From Aerococcus tenax (lineage in GTDB: Bacteria; Bacillota; Bacilli; Lactobacillales; Aerococcaceae), in NCBI RefSeq assembly GCF_003286645.3, contig NZ_CP127382.2:806001-870000 (forward strand): DNA of 64,000 nt, in the 5' to 3' direction. Under the pieces are notes generated by a model, which worked only from the letters and a program-made list of their open reading frames with translations, did not search any database and was not told the origin of the DNA. Every line of letters begins with the position of its first letter. Within the stretch, counting starts at the first letter, position 1. The position numbers and the translations under genes are program-made. Below, one piece after another: positions 10,886 to 19,657 of this stretch.

Positions 10886-12259
10886 ATGGGATTTATTGAA
10901 GATGTAGCGCCTTACGCTCAAAAGTACAGTAAGAATATTTTTCCATCTGTAACCATTGCTCAAGCAGTTTTAGAAAGTGGCTGGGGCAAGTCACGACTGG
11001 CCCAAGACTATAATAACTACTTTGGTATTAAAGGTGATGGGGTAGTCCTACCCACCTTGGAAGATGATGGTAGCGGTAATTACTATCAAATTAAGGACAG
11101 CTTTAGAGTCTATGACGATTGGGGCGGTGCTTTTAAAGATCATGATGCTATCTTTGAGACAAGTCCTAAGCTGATGCATATCCCAAAAGCCAAAACACCA
11201 GAAGACCAATGCCGGGCTATGGTAGGGTCTTATGCTACTGATACAGCTTATGCCGATAAATTAATCAGGATTATTAATGCCAACAACTTAAAACAGTATG
11301 ATCAAGGATATGACAAAGGGAGTGATGATGTGGGTATCAATTTACAAGCAGCAGTAGATTATATGTATAGTCTGGCCAATCAAGGAATTAATTATTCCAT
11401 GTATGGCTCACGGACTGGTTCAGACGGTACAGGAGACTGCTCAGGCACCGTATACACGGCTTTAAGACAGGCTGGGTGTTCTGATGCCGGTTGGATCTTA
11501 AATACCGATAGCATGCATGATTGGCTTGAGCGCAACGGCTTTGAGCTTATCGCACACAACCAGGCCTGGGATGCTGTTATGGGGGATGTATGTATTTTTG
11601 GGACTAAAGGAGCAAGTGGCGGCGCTGCTGGCCATGTAGTCCTCTTTGTGGATGCCTGGAATGTTATTCACTGTAACTATGCTAGAAATGGCGTAACGGT
11701 CGATAATGAGGCCGTGGTTTGTCCTTACAGCATGGGCTGGTATGTATACCGCCTGAAAGACTTTAAGCCTGAGGCACCGGCTAAATTTGAGCCTGGTAAC
11801 AAGGTAGACCTGCAAGAATACGCTACCCATTTCCAAATTGGCGAGAAGATTGCGGACCATGTTAAAGGCAAGACTTTCACGGTTAAAGAGGTTAAAGCCG
11901 TCAATGCTGCCAACTCAGACTGGGCTTATTTGTTGGCCGACGATACAAGCTATTTAGGTTGGATCCTAGAGCAAGACTTGGCTAAACATATCGAAAAAAC
12001 CGACAAGTTCCAAATTGGCGATAAAGTCAAACTTAGAGGAGACAAAGCTACCCACTGGGCTGGTATCTACACTGACTTAGTCCGCAATGGTGGCCAACCA
12101 GTATCAGAGCGGGACATTGATAAAGGCTTACAAGATAAAGCTTTCCAAGTAACTTGGTTAGGTGATGAGCGGACTGTAGAGCTTGCCTTACTCAAAGAGG
12201 ATGGCACTCAAGGGCAATACAGATATATTGCTTATGATTGGGACTTAGTTGACTACTAA
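10886..12259 (+). CDS. Phage endolysin: glucosaminidase + amidase/endopeptidase + SH3-like wall-binding domains
   Basis: 457 residues. ATG 10886 follows AAAGGAGGT at 10871; an upstream TTG at 10850 lies inside the terminator and is rejected. Domains: glucosaminidase-like (about 1-150) with the likely catalytic Glu30 in VLESGWG and an NNYFGIKG motif; Amidase_5-like peptidoglycan hydrolase (about 165-300) with Cys185 (GDCSGT), His250 and HCNYA at 262; then two C-terminal wall-binding stretches, about 305-369 and 373-457. The first is closely related to a segment of the phage Dit protein. Both catalytic domains also occur, in the opposite order, in the tail lysin. No signal peptide is seen, so export depends on the holin. 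Confidence 0.92.
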   Translation: MGFIEDVAPYAQKYSKNIFPSVTIAQAVLESGWGKSRLAQDYNNYFGIKGDGVVLPTLEDDGSGNYYQIKDSFRVYDDWGGAFKDHDAIFETSPKLMHIPKAKTPEDQCRAMVGSYATDTAYADKLIRIINANNLKQYDQGYDKGSDDVGINLQAAVDYMYSLANQGINYSMYGSRTGSDGTGDCSGTVYTALRQAGCSDAGWILNTDSMHDWLERNGFELIAHNQAWDAVMGDVCIFGTKGASGGAAGHVVLFVDAWNVIHCNYARNGVTVDNEAVVCPYSMGWYVYRLKDFKPEAPAKFEPGNKVDLQEYATHFQIGEKIADHVKGKTFTVKEVKAVNAANSDWAYLLADDTSYLGWILEQDLAKHIEKTDKFQIGDKVKLRGDKATHWAGIYTDLVRNGGQPVSERDIDKGLQDKAFQVTWLGDERTVELALLKEDGTQGQYRYIAYDWDLVDY

Positions 12260-12274
12260 AAAAAGGAGAAATAC

Positions 12275-13318
12275 ATGGGCAAAAATTTAATTTTACAAAT
12301 CGTTAATAAAAATACTGGATCAACCTTAAAACAAGGGGATACCACTACTTTAAAATATCAACTAAAAGATGCTAATGATGAAAATCTGAACATTGAGGGC
12401 AAGCCGGTTCAAGTGGCTTTAGTGCAAGGGAACAAAGTGGCTTATTCTACAGATACTACAGTCGAAAAAGATAATTTAGTGCACTTTAAAATTAAAGACA
12501 TTTTACCTGATGGGCGGTATTCCGTGGAAATGATTGTTAGTTACTCTAATGACGAGTTATACATTTTCCCATCTGATGATCAAGAGCGCCTAATTATTAC
12601 TAAGTCCGCTGTTGGCTTACTTAATAAATTAACTACTACTAAAGAGTTTTTCTTAACCGCTTTGACACGGCGAGTAGATGAATTGCTAGCAAGTGAGGAA
12701 TTTGTTAATAAACTAGCCTTAGGAGGACGCGGTAAGCCGGAAAAATCAGAGCCGGCTATTATCTATTCAAGTACACCGCCAGAAGATACAAGTAAGATTT
12801 GGGTAAAAGATGATATTGAAATGCCTGTTTTTGATAATTATGTTGGCGAGGCTGCTGTGACAAAAGATTGGTCACATATAATAGGTTTTTATGTAGGTGA
12901 CGATTTATATCAAGCATTACCAATGCTCAATGAACTTCCTACAATTGGTGATAAGAAACCTTCGTTATTAATTAATACAACAACAGCAATTTCAATTCCA
13001 ACTTTTGAAGAAAATGCATTGTATGCTGTTTACATTAGAGGTATTAAATTTCCAGCAATCTTTAGGAATTTTAGAACTGGGACCTATAAAAATGAAAACT
13101 ATCTATACGCTTATTCTGACGAAAGAATAGATTTTAAATTTCTTCAAAAAAATTATGTGACCATACCAGGGTTGTCCACTCCTTCTAATGGATGGAATTA
13201 TGCTGATTTTTTCTTCGGTGAAAATGTTGATTTCAAATTCTACAGCAAGTCGGATGTCCACTACGACAGTGCTGTCCATGTCTACAACAAGCGCCAACAA
13301 GAATGGCAAAAGATATAG
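12275..13318 (+). CDS. BppU-like phage baseplate upper protein, downstream of the endolysin
   Basis: 347 residues, ATG after AAAAGGAG. The N-terminal 120 residues (LILQIVNKNTGSTLKQGDTT, then FKIKDILPDGRYSVEMIV) resemble the N-terminal domain of BppU, which fixes receptor-binding proteins to the baseplate. A helical linker (about 115-150) precedes a beta-rich C-terminal half of unknown fold with a short KSDVHYDSAVHVYNKRQ end, which may be a receptor-binding or immunity-like head. Its place after the lysis genes is unusual for a baseplate gene; it may be a late-acquired extra fibre gene. It ends at a strong terminator. Confidence 0.68.
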   Translation: MGKNLILQIVNKNTGSTLKQGDTTTLKYQLKDANDENLNIEGKPVQVALVQGNKVAYSTDTTVEKDNLVHFKIKDILPDGRYSVEMIVSYSNDELYIFPSDDQERLIITKSAVGLLNKLTTTKEFFLTALTRRVDELLASEEFVNKLALGGRGKPEKSEPAIIYSSTPPEDTSKIWVKDDIEMPVFDNYVGEAAVTKDWSHIIGFYVGDDLYQALPMLNELPTIGDKKPSLLINTTTAISIPTFEENALYAVYIRGIKFPAIFRNFRTGTYKNENYLYAYSDERIDFKFLQKNYVTIPGLSTPSNGWNYADFFFGENVDFKFYSKSDVHYDSAVHVYNKRQQEWQKI

Positions 13319-13328
13319 TAATCAGAGT

Positions 13329-13357
13329 AGGGGCCTTCGTGGCCCCTTTATTTTTTT
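13329..13357 (+). terminator. Intrinsic terminator ending the prophage late operon
   Basis: AGGGGCC (13329-13335) and GGCCCCT (13341-13347) form a GC-rich stem with a TTCGT loop, followed by TTATTTTTTT. Confidence 0.88.
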
Positions 13358-13590
13358 GTCCATTTTTAAGTAAAAGACAAAATAGGTCAGGAAAAAGTTA
13401 TAGAAAAAAAGCACCCTACAAAGGTGCTGACATGCTGGCTTGGCAATTATTTTTATGTAAAAAAGTTATAGAAAAGTTATAGAAAATTGGGCAAAAAATA
13501 GAAATTATTAGCAGTTATTAGAAAAGAGCAAATTTTAGAAATGCTGATTTAGCAATGATTACACATTATTAGCAATCATAAGCATTTAAT
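13358..13590. other. AT-rich non-coding tract, probable attR region of the prophage
   Basis: No credible gene lies between the phage terminator and the ald promoter. The tract has at least three copies of AAAAGTTATAGAAAA (13392-13407, 13460-13475, 13472-13486, the last two overlapping with an 11-base period), a fourth degenerate copy at 13513-13525, and two TTAGCAAT repeats (13549, 13569). Short direct repeats of this kind are typical arm-type sites of tyrosine integrases next to an att core. The core itself cannot be fixed without the left junction. The location at the outer end of the phage late genes supports attR. Confidence 0.55.
13403..13428 (-). terminator. Intrinsic terminator pointing left, inside the putative attR tract
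   Basis: Read on the - strand, AGCACC-TTTGTAG-GGTGCT (13428 down to 13410) is followed by seven T. It would stop transcription coming leftward from the host side, although no - strand gene lies immediately to its right. Confidence 0.55.
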
Positions 13591-13618
13591 TTGTTAATAA
13601 TCACATATTTGATATACT
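13591..13618 (+). promoter_or_regulatory. Sigma-A promoter of ald
   Basis: TTGTTA (13591-13596), a 16-base spacer and TATACT (13613-13618). The predicted transcript starts at about 13625, just before the ald leader hairpin. Confidence 0.65.
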
Positions 13619-13623
13619 GAAGT

Positions 13624-13663
13624 CAGTTGGAAATTGGGAGGATCAGCTCTGATCCTCTAACTG
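13624..13663 (+). promoter_or_regulatory. Palindromic element in the ald 5' leader
   Basis: GAGGATCAG (13638-13646) and CTGATCCTC (13649-13657) form a perfect 9-base inverted repeat around CT, and an outer CAGTT/AACTG pair (13624-13628 with 13659-13663) extends it. It lies at the predicted transcript start and only a weak T run follows. It could be an operator, a 5' stabilising hairpin or a weak attenuator. Confidence 0.5.
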
Positions 13664-13698
13664 TTTTGAGTCAAATATGTGAATGGAGGCTTTGTATA

Positions 13699-14802
13699 AT
13701 GAGAATTGGTGTACCTAAAGAAATCAAGAATCATGAAGATCGGGTGGCGATGACACCGGCCAATGCCTTTAACCTTGTCCAAGCTGGTCATGAAGTGCTT
13801 ATCGAAAGCTCAGCTGGTGTAGGTTCTTCATATGAAGATAGTGAATATGAAGAAGTAGGAGCTAAGATCGTAAGCTCTGCTAAAGAAGCATGGGACGTTG
13901 ATATGGTGGTTAAGGTTAAAGAACCCCTTGAATCTGAATACCAATATCTCCGTGAAGACTTAATTGTGATGACCTATCTGCATTTAGCGGATAACGAACC
14001 TTTGGTGGATGCTTTAATTGAAAATAAAACCACAGGTGTAGCTTATGAAACCATGGAGTTAAATGGAAAATTGCCTTTACTTAACCCAATGAGTGAAGTG
14101 GCTGGACGGACTGCTATTCAAGTCGGTGCTCACTATCTTGAAAAAACTAATGGTGGTAAAGGGAAACTTTTAGGTGGTGTGCCAGGAACACAAGCCGGGA
14201 AAGTGGTTATTATCGGCGGCGGTAATGTTGGTTATAATGCCGCTCGGATGGCTGTTGGCTTAGGCGCTAATGTAACTATTCTTGACTTGAATCCAGCACG
14301 TTTAGGTGAATTAGATGACCTCTTCCAAGGTCGCGTAAATACATTAATGTCCAATGCTTATAACATTGCTAATGAAGTAAAGGATGCTGATGTAGTCATC
14401 GGCTCCGTTCTTATTCCTGGACGTAAGGCACCAATTTTAGTAACGGAAGATATGGTGAAGACCATGGAAGAAGGTTCTGTTTTAATCGACGTTGCTATTG
14501 ACCAAGGTGGTAACTTTGAAACTTCTGACCATGCAACGAACCATGATGATCCTGTATATACTAAACATGGTATTGTTCATTATACCGTTGCAAATATTCC
14601 AGGAGCTGTACCAAAGACAGCTACAGAAGCATTAACCAACGCTACCATGACTTATGTTCAACAAATTGCTAATTTAGGTATTGAAGAAGCTGCTAAAGCT
14701 AACCATACAGTATTTACTGGGGTGAACACCTACAAGGGTGAATTAACTAGCGCCGATGTAGCTGAAACCAGTAAGCATGATTACAAAGAGTTAAAATTCT
14801 AA
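13699..14802 (+). CDS. ald: Alanine dehydrogenase
   Basis: 367 residues, the usual length. Start ATG 13699 has GGAGG at 13685; a longer in-frame TTG at 13627 is rejected because [10 protein letters not shown] is the conserved beginning of the family. The enzyme converts L-alanine and NAD+ to pyruvate, ammonium and NADH in the cytosol. Lys74 (VKVKEP) and His95 (YLHLA) match the known pyruvate-binding and catalytic positions. The NAD-binding Rossmann fold carries [10 protein letters not shown] at about 175. It is monocistronic, with its own promoter and a terminator, and stands directly at the prophage end. Confidence 0.96.
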   Translation: MRIGVPKEIKNHEDRVAMTPANAFNLVQAGHEVLIESSAGVGSSYEDSEYEEVGAKIVSSAKEAWDVDMVVKVKEPLESEYQYLREDLIVMTYLHLADNEPLVDALIENKTTGVAYETMELNGKLPLLNPMSEVAGRTAIQVGAHYLEKTNGGKGKLLGGVPGTQAGKVVIIGGGNVGYNAARMAVGLGANVTILDLNPARLGELDDLFQGRVNTLMSNAYNIANEVKDADVVIGSVLIPGRKAPILVTEDMVKTMEEGSVLIDVAIDQGGNFETSDHATNHDDPVYTKHGIVHYTVANIPGAVPKTATEALTNATMTYVQQIANLGIEEAAKANHTVFTGVNTYKGELTSADVAETSKHDYKELKF

Positions 14803-14820
14803 TAGTCTTTAGGTAAAGTA

Positions 14821-14854
14821 AAAAGAGAGGCTGTGAAAACAGTCTCTCTTTTCG
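14821..14854. terminator. Bidirectional terminator between ald and uppP
   Basis: AAGAGAGGCTGT (14823-14834) and ACAGTCTCTCTT (14839-14850) pair around GAAA with one mismatch. T-rich sequence follows on the + strand and A-rich sequence precedes it, so it can serve both converging genes. Confidence 0.85.
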
Positions 14855-14871
14855 TTTAGTCATTTTAGTGA

Positions 14872-15699
14872 TTATTGAAAAATAGCAAAGAAGATAATTA
14901 CTATAATTCCTAAAGCAATCCGATACCAACCAAAGGCTTTAAAATCATTCTTTTGGACATAGCGTAGTAAGAAGCGAATCGTTAAAATCGAAACAATGTA
15001 GGCGATGACCATTCCTAAGATTAGTAGGAAGCCTTCCTGACTGGAAAAGCGAAATCCGTCGAGGAATCCCTTAGTTAGTTTTAAGAAAGTCATTCCGAAC
15101 ATAATGGGAATACTCATAAAAAAGGAAAAATCGGCAGCAGTAGGGCGGGAGGTTCCTAAAATCGTTGCTCCTAGGATGGATGAACCAGACCTTGAGGTCC
15201 CAGGAATGACTGATAGGGCCTGGAAGAGTCCAATTTGAAAGGCTTTTTTGTAAGATAAGTCTTGAGTTGAATGGACGGTTATAGGGCGGTTTTTATTTCG
15301 ATTTTCAACGACGATGAAGGCAATTCCGTAAATAATCAGTGCAGCAGATACTACCACCCAATTTTGGAAATGTTCTTCTGCGAAGTCGTTAAATAAAAGA
15401 CCAATAACACCTGCGGGAATACAGCCAACTACCACCTTAAACCAAGTTTCCCAAGTCTGCTTTTTCTCTTCAGCACTTTTTTGACTTGAAAAAGGATTTA
15501 AGCGGTCAAAATAGATCCAAACAACGGCTAAGATTGCCCCTAATTGGATAACGTATACAAAAATATTCCAAAATTCCGGTCTAAAATCCATGGAAATAAA
15601 TTCTTCTACCAAAATTAAGTGGCCAGTACTACTAATCGGCAACCATTCGGTAATTCCTTCAACAATTCCCATGATGAAAACTTTGATAATATCTAACAT
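14872..15699 (-). CDS. uppP: Undecaprenyl-diphosphatase
   Basis: 275 residues, a multi-pass membrane protein of the BacA/UppP family. It removes a phosphate from undecaprenyl diphosphate, recycling the lipid carrier for peptidoglycan synthesis; loss or excess changes bacitracin sensitivity. Signature motifs are present: EGxTEWLPISSTGH with Glu14, Glu18 and His27, and PGTSRSGSS at 166-174 with Arg170. Start ATG is preceded by GAAAGGATG. It lies 104 bases downstream of the lactonase gene on the same strand. Confidence 0.95.
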   Translation of the reverse strand: MLDIIKVFIMGIVEGITEWLPISSTGHLILVEEFISMDFRPEFWNIFVYVIQLGAILAVVWIYFDRLNPFSSQKSAEEKKQTWETWFKVVVGCIPAGVIGLLFNDFAEEHFQNWVVVSAALIIYGIAFIVVENRNKNRPITVHSTQDLSYKKAFQIGLFQALSVIPGTSRSGSSILGATILGTSRPTAADFSFFMSIPIMFGMTFLKLTKGFLDGFRFSSQEGFLLILGMVIAYIVSILTIRFLLRYVQKNDFKAFGWYRIALGIIVIIFFAIFQ

Positions 15700-15803
15700 T
15701 AAAATAAACGCATCCTTTCACTAGCATTTTTGTAATATAGCTAAAATACGAGGTCTTGACTAGGCCTAGGCGTAATTTTTAGCTTTTTTTAATTTGCTTA
15801 AGT

Positions 15804-16817
15804 CTATTGGACGCAAACAATTTCATTGAGGGGACAGCTAACATTGAGTGGGCTTAACTGTCCGGTATAGTGGTCACGTTTAAAGAAGGCCACTTTCTTC
15901 TCTTTTTGATGTCCTACAATAACGTGACTTTGGTTAGCGTCAAAGTTAAAATCACGTGGAAAGTCTCCACCAGAAGGAATGGATTGAATATGAATTAATT
16001 GAGAACCATCTTTAGAAACTTCAAATACTTCTAGGCTGTTGTAACCTCGATTGGAGACATATAAGAAGTTTCCATCTTGGGAGATACGAATTGCAGCACT
16101 ACTATTTTCACCGCTATAAGTCTCTGGTAAACAATTCACCCGGTCGACAAAGGAAAAGTGCCCCTCATCATAAGTCAAAATATCGATGGTGTGTGAAAGC
16201 TCACCAATCACATAAAGAATGTCTTCTTTAGGGTGGAAAACTAAATGCCGGGGACCAGTTCCTGCTTGACATTGGTAGGAGGCTTTTTCCTGTAATTGGC
16301 CCTCTTGGTCAAATTGATAGCTGATCACACTATCTGTCCCTAAGTCACAGGCTAGGTAGTATTTGCCATCTGGACTGGTGTTAAAATAATGGCAGTGAGA
16401 GCTTTCTTGGTTGGGGTGAGGCCCTTGGCCAGTCCGGCTGATTATTTGTTGGAGCTGTAATTGACCATCACTTTGTATTTTTATAAGCGCCAATGTTCCT
16501 TCATGGTAATTGGCATTGAGTAATAATTGGCGCTCTTCATCTAGAGCGAGGTAACAGCCGTTATGTTCCAAGAAGGCACAGTGATCAACAAAAACGAAAT
16601 GCTGGCCTTCTTTTCGATAATGGCTGACTCCAGGGCTCGGTTGGTCAGTGAGCGTATAGAGTTCTTTACCATCAGTAGAAAGAGCCAGGTAAGTTGGATT
16701 TGATTCAGAAATTATTAATTCATGGCCTTTAATTTCCTCATGATGACTATCCCATTTTAGTAGATGGATGCCTTGGTTGTCTTGACGTGTATAGCCAGCT
16801 AAATAGATCTTTTCCAT
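15804..16817 (-). CDS. Lactonase family protein, probable 6-phosphogluconolactonase (YkgB type)
   Basis: 337 residues. The repeated pattern of short beta blades with SPDGKYYLACD-, PRHLVFHP- and ISQDGNFLYVSNRG-like motifs indicates the seven-bladed propeller lactonase family that includes the Bacillus 6-phosphogluconolactonase YkgB. The expected reaction is hydrolysis of 6-phosphogluconolactone in the oxidative pentose phosphate pathway. Other propeller lactonases of the family act on other sugar lactones, so the substrate is not certain. ATG follows AAAGGAG. No other pentose phosphate gene is adjacent. Confidence 0.85.
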   Translation of the reverse strand: MEKIYLAGYTRQDNQGIHLLKWDSHHEEIKGHELIISESNPTYLALSTDGKELYTLTDQPSPGVSHYRKEGQHFVFVDHCAFLEHNGCYLALDEERQLLLNANYHEGTLALIKIQSDGQLQLQQIISRTGQGPHPNQESSHCHYFNTSPDGKYYLACDLGTDSVISYQFDQEGQLQEKASYQCQAGTGPRHLVFHPKEDILYVIGELSHTIDILTYDEGHFSFVDRVNCLPETYSGENSSAAIRISQDGNFLYVSNRGYNSLEVFEVSKDGSQLIHIQSIPSGGDFPRDFNFDANQSHVIVGHQKEKKVAFFKRDHYTGQLSPLNVSCPLNEIVCVQ

Positions 16818-16917
16818 AATAATCTCCTTTACAATCTCTGATATATTAAATTTTACACTATGTTAATTTATTTAGCGAACAAGTATGGTAAAATCATTTG
16901 GAAAAGTAGGTGTTTAT

Positions 16918-18162
16918 ATGTCTCAAAACAAGCAGAATACAGAAATAAAAAATAAGGATAAAAAGCAAAATAAGCAAGGCTTTTCCTGGCTAAAAATGCC
17001 CGATATCGTTAGTCGTGTCCTAGACAATCGTTATGTATCGCTATTAGTCATTTTAATCTTATTCGCTTTATTTATCCTATTATTAACCCAAATCGCTTTT
17101 GTCTTTACCCCAATTATTGAATTTATCCAAACAATAATCTTACCCATTATTTTTGCTGGGGTCTTTTACTACTTGTCTTCACCCCTAATTAATTTTCTAA
17201 GGAAAAGGGGCTTGAATTCGTATTGGATAGCTGGAATTGTGCTCCTGGTACTGGTTTTAATCATTCTATGGTTAATTTCATTCATTCCTAATTTAATTGA
17301 TGAAGCCAAACATTTAATCGGCAATTGGTCAAATATTTGGGCCCAGTACCAGTCAGAAATTGAAAATATTATCTTTGGTCGCTGGTTCGAGAGAAGTCAG
17401 GAGACTTTAGCAGAATACTTAAATAATTTTAATCTAAATCAATTTAACCTTAATTGGCGCGAGCTCATGAATACGACCTTGTCCAGTATTGGTTCTGTTT
17501 TCGGTGTGATTACCCGGGTGATTATTGCCTTAGTGACAGCACCAATTATCTTGTTTTATTTGATTGCTGATGGTGAGAAATTTAGGGATAATTTTGCTTC
17601 CTTTATTCCAGTGAAGATTCGTAATAAGACCATGCGGCTATTGGCGGATATGAACCAGCAAATTTCAGCCTACGTCAGAGGGCAAATCTTTGTAGCAATT
17701 GCGGTAGCAGTGATGTTTGCCATTGGTTATGCCATTATCGGCTTAAATTACGGGACCATCTTAGCGGTTGTTGCGGGGGCTTTGAATGTTATCCCCTATG
17801 TAGGGTCTTTCTTTGGTATTCTTCCGTCTTTGATTGTTGGTTTAGTTCAAGATCCTTTTATGGTTATCAAGGTACTGATCGTGTTTGCTATTGAACAAAC
17901 CATCGAAAGTCGGATTATTTCCCCACTCATTTTAGGCAGTAATTTGAATATTCACCCAATTACCATTATGCTTCTACTAATTGCTGGTGGAGACCTCTTT
18001 GGAGTGGTGGGAATTATCATTATTATTCCGGTTTATGCCGTTTTAAAGGTGATTTTCACCTATATCTTTGAATGGTATCGGGAAGTTTCGGGCCTCTATG
18101 AAGAAGATTTGATTCAAGAACGGGAATTAAAGGAGCCCCTAGTCGACCAAGACCATAAATAA
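16918..18162 (+). CDS. AI-2E family membrane transporter (first of two)
   Basis: 414 residues from ATG 16918, which has AGGTG upstream. An ATG at 16885 overlaps a likely extended -10 (TGGTAAAAT) and is rejected as the start. A charged, lysine-rich N-terminus of about 40 residues precedes paired membrane segments, a soluble loop (about 120-190, LIDEAKHLIGNWSNIW) and a C-terminal bundle with the family motif ALNVIPYVGSFFGILPSL. The family is named for autoinducer-2 export, but members also include Na+/H+ antiporters, so the transported molecule is unknown. A second member lies at 36122. Confidence 0.85.
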   Translation: MSQNKQNTEIKNKDKKQNKQGFSWLKMPDIVSRVLDNRYVSLLVILILFALFILLLTQIAFVFTPIIEFIQTIILPIIFAGVFYYLSSPLINFLRKRGLNSYWIAGIVLLVLVLIILWLISFIPNLIDEAKHLIGNWSNIWAQYQSEIENIIFGRWFERSQETLAEYLNNFNLNQFNLNWRELMNTTLSSIGSVFGVITRVIIALVTAPIILFYLIADGEKFRDNFASFIPVKIRNKTMRLLADMNQQISAYVRGQIFVAIAVAVMFAIGYAIIGLNYGTILAVVAGALNVIPYVGSFFGILPSLIVGLVQDPFMVIKVLIVFAIEQTIESRIISPLILGSNLNIHPITIMLLLIAGGDLFGVVGIIIIIPVYAVLKVIFTYIFEWYREVSGLYEEDLIQERELKEPLVDQDHK

Positions 18163-18301
18163 TAACCTTAGTGATCCTGGTCAGACCTTTTATTGACGAA
18201 GAAAAAGTTAAGCAAATTTCTTAGCTAAGCGATCTAACTCGATAGCTACAGGAAAATGAATTTGAAGATGTAAGTAAGTAAAAAGAGGAGAGTAGCTTTT
18301 A

Positions 18302-19657
18302 ATGACATTGCGTTCACAAGTTGCCAAGCATAGCGCCCGCTTGGTACAAATTTTACTCAAGAAATTAACCAAAGGCGGATCCAGTTTGCCAGGAAAAATT
18401 GCTAAAAAATTGGATCCGGCTATTTTAGCTGAACTGGGCAAAAATTACCGGGTAGTTATCATTACCGGAACCAATGGTAAATCAGTTACCACGGCTCTTA
18501 CCGTTAATATTTTGCGGCAAAAGTATGATGAAGTTTTAACCAATGATACCGGTTCAAACCTAGAACAAGGGATTATATCCACTTTCTTGAATGCTAATTC
18601 CAAAGGGCAAGGGGATAATATAGCTGTTCTTGAAGTTGATGAGGCCAGCGTTCGCCACATTACCGAGTATATTAACCCGGAAGTGATCTTAGTAACTAAT
18701 CTATTTAGAGATCAGTTGGACCGCTTTGGGGAGATTTATGCGACCTTCGATTACATTTTAGAGGGCGCTAATAAGAGTCCCAAAAGCTTGCTCTTGATGA
18801 ATGGTGACGCGCCAATTTTTGCGTCACGGGACTTTCATCATAATGTGGCTTACTTTGGTTTTAGTAATTCGGATAAAACGACTGATAAGATGGCCCATTA
18901 TAATACTGATGGGGTCCTATGTCCCCGCTGCGAGCATATCCTTCACTATCATATGATTACTTATAGTAATTTAGGGGATTATTTCTGCCCTAATTGTCAG
19001 TTTCACCGACCAAGCTTAACTTATTCAGTGGACCAGGTGGATAAGTTAACGCCAGAAGCTTCGACATTTACTATTGAGGGCCAATCCTTTACCATCCCCG
19101 TCGCGGGCCTTTATAATATTTATAATGCCCTAGCGGCTTATTCAATTGCTCGTTATTTAGGACTAAGTCAATCAGCTATTCAAGAGGGCTTGCAAGGGGC
19201 TAAGCGGATGTTTGGGCGTCAAGAAGCCTTAACCATTCATGGCAAGGACACCCGTATTAATCTCATTAAGAACCCGGTTGGTTTTAACCAAATCGTTTCT
19301 TTATTGGAGTTAGACCAAGAAGAGTTCTCTCTACTAGTTCTTCTCAATGATAATCCTGCTGATGGACAGGATATTTCTTGGATTTGGGACGGCATGTTTG
19401 AAAATATCGCCCAATTACCTAACCTTAAAGCTACGGCGGTAGGGGGCATACGGGTAAAAGACCTTAAAGTTCGGCTGCAAGTGGCCGGTTTTGATGAAGA
19501 CCACTTGAAAGAACTTTCTAATTCGCAGGAAGCCCTTCAATGGATTGCATCTGTCCCCAGCCAAAAAGTCTATGTTTTAGCCACCTATACTGCCATGCTC
19601 GATTTTAGACGAGAATTAGCTGACCAACATCTTGTGAAGGAGCGGATGAAATCATGA
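18302..19657 (+). CDS. murT: Lipid II isoglutaminyl synthase, MurT subunit
   Basis: 451 residues, ATG after AGAGGAG. It is a Mur-ligase-like protein: ATP loop ITGTNGKSVTT at about 54-64, and a four-cysteine zinc ribbon inserted in the middle domain (Cys207, Cys210, Cys229, Cys232), which is diagnostic for MurT. With GatD it amidates the D-glutamate of lipid II to D-isoglutamine, a step needed for efficient cross-linking in most Gram-positive cocci. The stop overlaps the gatD start as ATGA, so the two are translationally coupled. Confidence 0.96.
   Translation: MTLRSQVAKHSARLVQILLKKLTKGGSSLPGKIAKKLDPAILAELGKNYRVVIITGTNGKSVTTALTVNILRQKYDEVLTNDTGSNLEQGIISTFLNANSKGQGDNIAVLEVDEASVRHITEYINPEVILVTNLFRDQLDRFGEIYATFDYILEGANKSPKSLLLMNGDAPIFASRDFHHNVAYFGFSNSDKTTDKMAHYNTDGVLCPRCEHILHYHMITYSNLGDYFCPNCQFHRPSLTYSVDQVDKLTPEASTFTIEGQSFTIPVAGLYNIYNALAAYSIARYLGLSQSAIQEGLQGAKRMFGRQEALTIHGKDTRINLIKNPVGFNQIVSLLELDQEEFSLLVLLNDNPADGQDISWIWDGMFENIAQLPNLKATAVGGIRVKDLKVRLQVAGFDEDHLKELSNSQEALQWIASVPSQKVYVLATYTAMLDFRRELADQHLVKERMKS

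Noticed and set aside
10850..10886. Longer start of the endolysin at TTG 10850
   Set aside because: It lies inside the terminator hairpin, and the correct ATG at 10886 has a strong RBS.
13627..13698. Longer start of ald at 13627
   Set aside because: It would include the leader palindrome; the family's conserved N-terminus begins at 13699, which has a GGAGG site.
18208..18441. 77-codon open frame on the - strand over the murT start
   Set aside because: It overlaps the conserved beginning of murT and has no RBS or homology that I recognise.
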